Shown here piece after piece: positions 1-5,543 of a DNA stretch of 9,252 nt. The notes beneath the pieces are model-generated. The model worked only from the letters and a program-made list of their open reading frames with translations. It was not told the origin of the DNA and ran no database searches. How positions within the stretch are numbered: the stretch's first letter is position 1; every line of letters begins with the position of its first letter. Origin of the DNA: Myxococcales bacterium (GTDB lineage Bacteria > Myxococcota > Polyangia > Fen-1088); the NCBI GenBank assembly GCA_003159055.1, contig PMLH01000157.1, positions 1 through 9,252 of the forward strand, written 5' to 3'. A program made the translations under genes and the position numbers.

Positions 1-19
1 TTACGCTGCGGTCGAGGCA

Positions 20-931
20 CTAGCCACAACCGCCGCAGCCCCCGCCGCAGCCGCCGCCACCGCACGACGATCCGCCGCATGATGAGGAAGTGCTGCCGCA
101 ACTGCTGCCGCATGACGATCCGGCGCTCGCGCTCCGCATGCCGAGCGGGAACAGCGTGCCCATCTGCTCGTGCATGGTGACCGGAAGCGCCACAATCCCG
201 AACACCGCGGCCAGGATCACCAGCTCGCGTGAGGCGCCGCCGAGCACGATGTCTTCCGCTCGCTTTTCCAAGCGATGGAACTTCAGCTTCAAGTCATCCA
301 GCAAGCCATCGCCACTGCGGGTTCGCCTGGGGGCGTCTCTCTTGATCATCACGATGGCGGCGGCGAACGCTATCAGCGCGAGAAATCCGATGTTGTGGTG
401 TCCACGCTCGATGGCCACCGATATCTTCAGGAATGCGACGCCGACGAAGACGGCGATGGCCAGGCCGCGCATCAAGGCAATTCGCCCCCGGGCATCCGTG
501 CTTGCCAGCAGGCCCAATTGCTCCAGGTTGGTGGCGAGCACGGTGCAGTCTGCTTTGAATGCGGTGTCCCTGAAGATCGCGGAGGCTGTGTTCTTGGTCG
601 CAAATGCGTAGAGCAGGGTGCGCTCGATGGGGCGCGCCGCCTTCTCTGCAGCTTCGGGAGCCGCCTCCAACTGATCGCCGTCGGCGATGAGCAGGCCGCG
701 ATCGAGCAGCGACACAATCACCACGCGGGCCGTTTCCGGCTCGCCGCCGCGCAGGGTGGCGATGAGGTAGGGGTCGAGGTTCGCCAAGTCGAAGCGCCCG
801 GCGGGCAAGTCGCGCCCGTCGTTCTTCTCGCTGAAAAGTCGAACCAACGGTCTCCACGCAAGGTGGACGGCAACGACCAGCAGCAAATAGAAGACCAGGA
901 ACTCCGGCCCAGGTAGATCGAAGGGATTCAT
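20..931 (-). CDS. TIGR04222-type membrane protein with Cys/Gly-rich C-terminal tail
   Basis: Predicted 303-residue integral membrane protein. The opening MNPFDLPGPEFLVFY and the following LRGG segment (residues 60-63), leading into a winged-helix-like stretch ending in DRGLL, match my knowledge of the uncharacterised TIGR04222 family. Likely membrane segments lie at about residues 11-31, 155-174, 180-196 and 236-253. The last 33 residues are almost only Gly, Ser and Cys, with seven cysteines at 274, 278, 285, 290, 295, 299 and 302. The frame stays open far upstream to 1501, but that extension covers the nucleotidyltransferase gene and reads as out-of-frame sequence. The ATG at 931 follows a GAGG that overlaps the upstream TGA, so translation is probably coupled. 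Function is unknown. From memory, family members often lie beside DUF692 (MNIO) enzymes that modify cysteine-rich peptides; none is visible here, but the downstream side lies outside the window. Family call fairly firm, role open. Confidence 0.85.
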   Translation of the reverse strand: MNPFDLPGPEFLVFYLLLVVAVHLAWRPLVRLFSEKNDGRDLPAGRFDLANLDPYLIATLRGGEPETARVVIVSLLDRGLLIADGDQLEAAPEAAEKAARPIERTLLYAFATKNTASAIFRDTAFKADCTVLATNLEQLGLLASTDARGRIALMRGLAIAVFVGVAFLKISVAIERGHHNIGFLALIAFAAAIVMIKRDAPRRTRSGDGLLDDLKLKFHRLEKRAEDIVLGGASRELVILAAVFGIVALPVTMHEQMGTLFPLGMRSASAGSSCGSSCGSTSSSCGGSSCGGGGCGGGCGGCG

Positions 932-939
932 GGCTGGCC

Positions 940-1677
940 TCAGGCGATCTTGGCGGCTCGATCGTGCATGGCCGCGGCCAGCTCGACCAGGCGAAGAAGG
1001 GTGTTCGGCGCGACACCTTTGGCGAGCGAGGCGCCTTCCCGAGCTTGCGACAAGGTGGCGAGCACGTCCCCCCATCCATCCCCCGGCAGCTCGCGCACGA
1101 TGGCTTCGAGCGCGGCCTTCGGCGAATCGGCGGTCTTTCCGGCAAGCTCGAGCAGCGTCGCCGCGCTCGTGCGCAAGGGGCCCGCCACCTGCGCCACGAC
1201 GTGCGCGGCTTGTTCTTCGCGCAGGCTGGTGAGCAGGTAGCGTTCGCGCATGCGCAGAAGAAGGTTCAGCAGCACCTGGCGCAAGCGCGTGATCTCCGCC
1301 TGGCGCGAGACCTTGAGCCCGGTGAAGGGATCCTTGCCGCATAGAACGCGCTGCCTTCGCAGGATGTCCGAGAACTTCACCGCGAACGCATCCATCGCCG
1401 CGGGCAGCTCGGATTCCATGACGAACATCGCCGACAACCCGATGGCAGCCTGAGCATTGCGAAGCGGATCGCGAAGTGCATCCATGCGCGCGGGATTCCA
1501 CGCGCCCAGGACGACCAGGACGTTCACGTCCGAGGTCGCACGCAATCGTCCCTCGGCGGCGCTGCCGAACAAGACGATGGAGCGCAAATCGGAGGCAATC
1601 GTCTTTTGGGCAATGTCGACAAATTCCTGCAGATTCTTGGCAACCGCTTCCGGCAGTGGGGCACTGGTTTGGTCCAT
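940..1677 (-). CDS. Nucleotidyltransferase-fold protein with altered metal motif
   Basis: Predicted 245-residue soluble protein. Residues 31-57 have the pol-beta-type nucleotidyltransferase core: hydrophobic strand, GS at 38-39, then SDVNVLVVL at 49-57. A later strand, KFSDILRR (101-108), supplies a candidate third acidic residue, D104, followed by the VLCGKDPF segment typical of small nucleotidyltransferases. The second metal-binding Asp of the usual Asp-X-Asp is Asn52, so activity may be weak or lost. Residues from about 125 on are helical, with no recognised domain. I chose the ATG at 1677 because GAGAGGA lies 4 bases upstream; an in-frame ATG at 1698 would add seven residues but has a poorer ribosome site. 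The stop is 8 bases before the TIGR04222-type gene, so the two are very likely co-translated. Substrate unknown: nucleotide transfer to a protein, antibiotic or RNA are all possible. Confidence 0.82.
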   Translation of the reverse strand: MDQTSAPLPEAVAKNLQEFVDIAQKTIASDLRSIVLFGSAAEGRLRATSDVNVLVVLGAWNPARMDALRDPLRNAQAAIGLSAMFVMESELPAAMDAFAVKFSDILRRQRVLCGKDPFTGLKVSRQAEITRLRQVLLNLLLRMRERYLLTSLREEQAAHVVAQVAGPLRTSAATLLELAGKTADSPKAALEAIVRELPGDGWGDVLATLSQAREGASLAKGVAPNTLLRLVELAAAMHDRAAKIA

Positions 1678-1681
1678 GGCG

Positions 1682-1688
1682 TCCTCTC
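1682..1688 (-). promoter_or_regulatory. Ribosome binding site deciding the nucleotidyltransferase start
   Basis: On the minus strand this reads GAGAGGA, four bases before the ATG at 1677. The alternative ATG at 1698 has only a weak AGG before it. This favours the shorter protein. Confidence 0.55.
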
Positions 1689-1703
1689 GGACGCCCATTG
1701 TCG

Positions 1704-1758
1704 CCTAGCCCGCATGTTTCATCAACTGTCCCTGGGGTGAAGTGTCGAGCGGGCTAGG
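1704..1758. repeat. 10-bp perfect inverted repeat between channel and nucleotidyltransferase genes
   Basis: CCTAGCCCGC at 1704-1713 is matched by its exact reverse complement GCGGGCTAGG at 1749-1758, with 35 bases between. It lies in the 133-base gap between the stop of the channel gene and the start at 1677. The right arm also sits inside a smaller pair, GTGTC (1742-1746) and GACAC (1758-1762), so two structures would compete. There is no T tract after either, so a classical intrinsic terminator is unlikely. An operator or an RNA structure in the nucleotidyltransferase leader are alternatives. Confidence 0.5.
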
Positions 1759-1810
1759 ACACCCGCGCATTCACGGGGAATTCAAGCCGTTCGGTGCTCT
1801 AGGCAAAGGA

Positions 1811-3451
1811 TCACGTTGCCAGCGCGATCCAGCGCGCGGCCAGGACGCGGTCGCCGGGCTGGAGCTTTCGCTGCGGCGAAAGGATCTGGTAGCCGCCGCC
1901 CGGGCCTTTTGCCAGGAATGGGCGCGCATCGGGTGGAAGGCCGTCCTCCTCGACGAAAAGCAACAGCCAGTCGCGCACGATGGCGCCGTGAACTGCATTC
2001 CTGTCGAGCGCAGCGCCGACGAAGGTGGGCGCGACCGCATCAATGACCGAGACGACCGCGTCGATGCCAAGGTTCTTTTGCAGACGAGCCGCGAGCACCT
2101 GGTCGAAGACTCGCACCACGACCCGGCAGTCGGGGCGGGCCTGCTTGGTGGCAAGGGCGATGCTCAGGTTGGTGAGGTCGTCGTCGGTGACGGCCACGAC
2201 GGCTTTCGCTCCGGCAAGGCCCGCTCGTCGCAGAATCTCGACCGCAGCGGCGTCGCCGTTGATGACGGACGCGAGCGATCGTGCCGGGGCGAGAAATCGC
2301 GCTTCGGCGGATTTCTCGATCACCACGACCTTCTCATGCGGCCCCGCCAGCTGTCGCAACACGCGGAAGCCGGTATGGCCGAGCCCCGCAAGGACGATGT
2401 GTTCGCGCAGGTAGCTCGTGCCTTGCGCGACCACGTCGGCGAAGCGCGTGCGCAGGAGGAGATCCGTCATCACGCTGAAGACAACGGCAAACAGGGCGCC
2501 GCCCGAAACCATCACCAGCGTTCCATAGATCTTCACCAGCGGCTTCGCATTCTGCAGATTGAAGTCACCGTAGCCGGTGGTGGACAGCGTGGTGATGACG
2601 AAGTAGTACGCGTCGACGGGGGAAAGCCCAAGCGCTACATGGAAGACGCCAACGCTGATAGCGACCATGGCCAGAAGACCGTAGAGCGCAAATCGCAGTC
2701 CTTTGGGCGTCGATTTCCACCATGCGCGCAAGGTGCGCACGAAGGCCAGTAGACGATGGCGCCACGGCGATCGCAAAATCGCCTCCGCGGGCGGCAGGAG
2801 CACTGTCACGGTATCGCCGGCCACGAGCACGCGGTCTGCCGGTGGATCGAATGACGACTCTCCGGCGCGGCTGTGCACGAGCACCGCCTTTCCGGTGGCC
2901 GCAAATTCTGCCAGGGCGCGGCCTTGCCAGGGCGAGGCTGCGTCCACGCTGAAATCCTCGACCGACCAGAACCTTCCGTCGAGCTCAAGCGTCGTGCGCA
3001 CGTTGTCGCCGCGAACCGCGGCCACGAAGGAGGGCGCTGCCAACGCCGAGGTCGAATAGCCCTGCCGGATGCCCAGCACGGTCCGCAGATGCGCGGCCAA
3101 GTCTTGATCGAAAAGCCGGACCACGACCGAAACCGCCGGCGCAAGGCTGCGCACGTGCAAGGCGATGGTCACGTTGGCCAGGTCGTCATCTGTGACCGCG
3201 ATCAAGGCCGAGGCATCGGCGATGCCGGCGCGGACCAGCAGCGCCTCGTCGCGTGCATCGCCCACCATCATGCGAACCCCGGGGTCTGCAGTGAGCGCCG
3301 GCTCATCCTGCCGGCCAGGCAAGGTGATGACCGTGACTTCCTTGCCCAGCCGTCGACACAGGCGAAGTACCCCCATTCCGATGCGCCCGAGTCCGCACAG
3401 CACCACCGGGCCATTCCCCGGCCAGTGCTTCTCGCCTGATGACGCAGCCAT
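1811..3451 (-). CDS. Two-TM potassium channel with N- and C-terminal RCK (TrkA-N) domains
   Basis: Predicted 546-residue membrane protein, very probably a K+-selective channel gated by cytosolic nucleotide-binding domains. Order: RCK/TrkA-N with Rossmann motif GLGRIG (20-25) and AVTDDDL (85-91); an RCK C-like region (about 150-222); TM1 (254-276); pore helix and filter TTGYGD (291-296); TM2 (306-333); second RCK with GLGHTG (356-361), AVTDDDL (420-426) and a C-terminal lobe to the end. The two RCK halves resemble each other (VVRLFDQDLAAHL against VVRVFDQVLAARL), so one probably arose by duplication. The acidic residue ending strand beta-2, which normally holds the nucleotide ribose, is present in the second half (E379) but is Thr43 in the first. 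The start at 3451 is preceded by a weak GGGA. The open frame continues upstream to 3805 but there overlaps the cytochrome gene and has no domain character. The gene follows the cytochrome lipoprotein by about 100 bases on the same strand. Confidence 0.92.
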   Translation of the reverse strand: MAASSGEKHWPGNGPVVLCGLGRIGMGVLRLCRRLGKEVTVITLPGRQDEPALTADPGVRMMVGDARDEALLVRAGIADASALIAVTDDDLANVTIALHVRSLAPAVSVVVRLFDQDLAAHLRTVLGIRQGYSTSALAAPSFVAAVRGDNVRTTLELDGRFWSVEDFSVDAASPWQGRALAEFAATGKAVLVHSRAGESSFDPPADRVLVAGDTVTVLLPPAEAILRSPWRHRLLAFVRTLRAWWKSTPKGLRFALYGLLAMVAISVGVFHVALGLSPVDAYYFVITTLSTTGYGDFNLQNAKPLVKIYGTLVMVSGGALFAVVFSVMTDLLLRTRFADVVAQGTSYLREHIVLAGLGHTGFRVLRQLAGPHEKVVVIEKSAEARFLAPARSLASVINGDAAAVEILRRAGLAGAKAVVAVTDDDLTNLSIALATKQARPDCRVVVRVFDQVLAARLQKNLGIDAVVSVIDAVAPTFVGAALDRNAVHGAIVRDWLLLFVEEDGLPPDARPFLAKGPGGGYQILSPQRKLQPGDRVLAARWIALAT

Positions 3452-3551
3452 CGTCCCATCGTGCCACGACTTTGCGGACTGGGAAACTTGTCCGATGGAG
3501 CTGGCAGGTCGCCGGACGATGGCCGGACCAGGTATCAGCCGGGGTTGTCTA

Positions 3552-3947
3552 TCACTGGGGGCTTCCGTTCTCGACCCATGTCTGCAGCATCTGCAATCCG
3601 TTGGGGCCAACCGCGTCTCCGTCCCTGGCAGCGGGTGGCATTCGTCCCGATTCGACATCGGCCAGCGCCGCCGGCGCCATGCTATTGGCACCGGCTGCGC
3701 CGGGTGAGTCGTCATACGTGTCGAGCCGGAAGTAGGTCGGTGCGCCACGGTCGGGCGGAGATCCATGGCAGACCAGACAGTGATCGGCAAAGAGCGGATA
3801 CACATCGCGATTGAAGGTCGGATTGTCCGGAACGCTGCCGAGGTCGCGAATGCCGTAATTGCACGATCCTGTAAGCGCGGTCAGCGCCGTCACAAACAGG
3901 AGGAGTTTTATCGGTCGTGCGCGCGTCAGGTGTTGTCGGGAGGACAT
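3552..3947 (-). CDS. Small mono-haem cytochrome c-like lipoprotein
   Basis: Predicted 131-residue exported lipoprotein. Basic residues are followed by a hydrophobic segment (about 13-26) and the sequence LTGSC, with C29 the likely lipidated cysteine; the lipobox is not perfect. The mature part has one haem-attachment motif CLVCH (57-61) after DVYPLFADH, an SGRMPP at 101-105 whose Met103 is the likely distal haem ligand, and a closing LQTWVENG. This is the layout of the small cytochrome c-like domains common in Planctomycetes and Myxococcota. It should act in periplasmic or surface electron transfer; donor and acceptor are unknown. The ATG at 3947 has GAGG five bases upstream. The domain is the same type as the repeated ones in the divergent gene at 4147. 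The channel gene follows about 100 bases downstream and may be co-transcribed. Confidence 0.87.
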   Translation of the reverse strand: MSSRQHLTRARPIKLLLFVTALTALTGSCNYGIRDLGSVPDNPTFNRDVYPLFADHCLVCHGSPPDRGAPTYFRLDTYDDSPGAAGANSMAPAALADVESGRMPPAARDGDAVGPNGLQMLQTWVENGSPQ

Positions 3948-4146
3948 CGGGCCTCATCGTCATAGTGGATCGGGCCGTCGAGAATCAGGCAGGTCGCGCA
4001 TCAGAAACCCCGGAGGCGATGAGGTTGGAAAAAATGACCAAGCAAGTCCGGTTAATGAGCTGGCCTGCCTGCTTCTGGGGTGGTTGAGATACCAAAAGGC
4101 ATGGACCGTCAACACGGCGGCCAGACCCCTGCGGAGGTAAACGACG
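3948..4146. promoter_or_regulatory. Divergent intergenic region between two haem lipoprotein genes
   Basis: These 199 bases separate the two divergent starts and must hold the promoter of the minus-strand cytochrome gene and of the plus-strand tetra-haem gene. CCTCATCG at 3952-3959, in the minus-strand ribosome site, is repeated inverted as CGATGAGG at 4017-4024. An AT-richer patch lies at about 4025-4057, with TTGGAA at 4025-4030 and TTAATG at 4052-4057. The 21-base spacing between those is too long for a convincing sigma-70 promoter, so I do not name boxes. Confidence 0.4.
4133..4138 (+). promoter_or_regulatory. Strong ribosome binding site of the tetra-haem lipoprotein
   Basis: GGAGGT lies eight bases before the ATG at 4147, one of the best Shine-Dalgarno matches in the window. 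It supports that start over the out-of-frame ATG at 4158. Confidence 0.75.
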
Positions 4147-5487
4147 ATGAGGACGACATGGGCTGCGATTCCCCTCGTGTCATTGCTGGCTGTGGCGGCG
4201 TGCGACACGTTGAACCCGGTCAACCGCACACCGTCCGTGACCGGCCTCGGCGGTGCTGGTGGGCTCGGCGCCGGAAGCGGCGGTGCCGGAGGGGCCGTCT
4301 CATCTGGGGCGGGCGGTGCCGGAGGGGCAAGCGGCGGTTTGCCCTGCGAAGTGCAGACGGTTCTTGTGAAGTACTGCGACAGCTGCCACGGTGACACGCC
4401 GATCGGCGGGGCACCGCGCTCACTGATCACCTACGCGGATCTGACCCGGCCGGATTTGATCAACAGCAGTGTTACCGAGGCCCAGGCTGCATTGCAGCGG
4501 ATGCAGAGCAAGAGCTCGCCCATGCCACCGTCGCCAATGGCTGCTCCGACTGTGGCTGAGATTGCGACGCTACAGAATTGGGTGCAGAGCGGGTACGCGA
4601 AAGGCTCGTGCGGCGACGGAACTGGAGGCACATCTCAAGGCGGCTTCGGCGGTTTTGGCCAAGGTGGCTCTGGCGGCGGCGCTGGACTTGGAGGTGCGGG
4701 CGGATCGGGAACCGGCGGGTCGAGCAGCCGCCCTGATGCCAGCGCTCCAGTCGGCTTGCCCTGCGAAATTCAGACATTGCTGGTCAATCGCTGTGAGAGT
4801 TGCCACGGAAACACGCCTTCGGGCGGTGCCCCGCAATCGCTCGTGACCTATGCGAATCTGACCAGCGCCGATCCGTCGAATCCCAGCATGACCGAAGCGC
4901 AGGTCGCCCTGCAACGGATGCAAAGCACGACGTCGCCGATGCCACCGTCGCCAGCTTCGTCGGCCACGAGCTCGGAGATGGCGACCCTGCAGAGCTGGAT
5001 CAGCAGTGGCTATCCGTCGGGCTCGTGCAGTGACGATGCCGGGCCACCCGCGACGGATCCGTTGAATGCACCCCCAACGTGTACCAGTAACACGACCTGG
5101 ACTCGTGGAACCAACGGCTCGTCATCAATGGAGCCGGGCCAGGCCTGTATCAGCTGTCATGCGCGCGGCGGAGGCGAGGCCCCCAACTTCGTCATTGCCG
5201 GCACCCTGTACCCGACTGGCCACGAGCCCGACAACTGCAACGGCAGCAACGGTAGCGGCGCCAAAGTGGTCGTTACCGACAATGCCGGCAAGAGCGTCAC
5301 CTTGATTCCCAATGGGGTTGGCAACTTCTCTTCCTCAGCGTCGCTGACGGCGCCCTACAAGGCCAAGGTCGTCAATGCCGCCGGGGTTGAACGTGTCATG
5401 TCTTCCACCGCGAGCACGGGCGACTGCAACAGTTGTCACACGCAGAACGGCAGTAACGGAGCGCCGGGACGGATCACGCTGCCGTAA
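4147..5487 (+). CDS. Four-haem-motif lipoprotein with duplicated cytochrome c-like domains
   Basis: Predicted 446-residue surface or periplasmic lipoprotein. The signal runs to C19 in LAVAAC. A Gly/Ala linker (33-64) leads to domain 1 (65-157, CDSCH at 77-81, probable ligand M126 in PMPP). A second Gly-rich linker (about 158-195) leads to domain 2 (204-296, CESCH at 216-220, M265). The C-terminal domain (about 310-446) has CISCH at 334-338 and CNSCH at 427-431, enclosing a beta-rich stretch with GTLYPTGHEPDNCNG and the closing GDCNSCHTQNG. By hand alignment domains 1 and 2 are about two thirds identical, so they are a recent tandem copy. Each also has a cysteine pair outside the haem motif (C67 and C155 in domain 1) that may form a disulfide. 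Up to four c-type haems would suit electron transfer or storage. The small lipoprotein transcribed the other way carries the same domain type. Redox partner unknown. Confidence 0.88.
   Translation: MRTTWAAIPLVSLLAVAACDTLNPVNRTPSVTGLGGAGGLGAGSGGAGGAVSSGAGGAGGASGGLPCEVQTVLVKYCDSCHGDTPIGGAPRSLITYADLTRPDLINSSVTEAQAALQRMQSKSSPMPPSPMAAPTVAEIATLQNWVQSGYAKGSCGDGTGGTSQGGFGGFGQGGSGGGAGLGGAGGSGTGGSSSRPDASAPVGLPCEIQTLLVNRCESCHGNTPSGGAPQSLVTYANLTSADPSNPSMTEAQVALQRMQSTTSPMPPSPASSATSSEMATLQSWISSGYPSGSCSDDAGPPATDPLNAPPTCTSNTTWTRGTNGSSSMEPGQACISCHARGGGEAPNFVIAGTLYPTGHEPDNCNGSNGSGAKVVVTDNAGKSVTLIPNGVGNFSSSASLTAPYKAKVVNAAGVERVMSSTASTGDCNSCHTQNGSNGAPGRITLP
4339..5034 (+). repeat. Tandem coding duplication, offset 417 bases
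   Basis: The stretch 4339-4617 recurs at 4756-5034, each copy coding for a 93-residue haem domain and separated by a Gly-rich linker. Shared blocks include LPCE, SCHG, TEAQ, ALQRMQS, SPMPPSP and ATLQ. About 61 of 93 residues agree without gaps by hand count. Confidence 0.85.
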
Positions 5488-5543
5488 TATTGAGCGCCGA
5501 TTTCGTTAGCCGTTTTTTCCTGCTGTGCCACTGCACGGGGGTG

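Noticed and set aside
932..1501. N-terminal extension of the TIGR04222-type frame by 190 residues
   Set aside because: It is the out-of-frame reading of the nucleotidyltransferase gene; the family-typical MNPFDLPGPEF start lies at 931 with a good ribosome site.
1742..2752. Plus-strand frame of 336 residues opposite the channel gene
   Set aside because: Low-complexity charged composition without motifs; the minus strand encodes a complete, well-conserved channel.
3452..3805. N-terminal extension of the channel frame by 118 residues
   Set aside because: It overlaps the cytochrome gene on the same strand in another frame, is rich in Arg/Pro with no domain, and the Rossmann fold begins normally just after the ATG at 3451.
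3986..4071. Inverted CAGGCAGG / CCTGCCTG pair in the divergent region
   Set aside because: Only 8 bp with arms about 70 bases apart, easily expected by chance at this base composition.
4061..4076. Possible sigma-54 promoter (TGGCCTGCCTGCTTCT)
   Set aside because: The GG-N10-GC spacing required for a -24/-12 promoter is not met.
4240..4730. Gly-rich coding stretches as a CRISPR or DNA satellite
   Set aside because: The repetition is at the codon level (Gly, Ala, Ser, Thr linkers) with no constant repeat or spacer length.
5513..5518. T-run as an intrinsic terminator after the tetra-haem gene
   Set aside because: Six T residues occur, but no convincing GC-rich stem precedes them.
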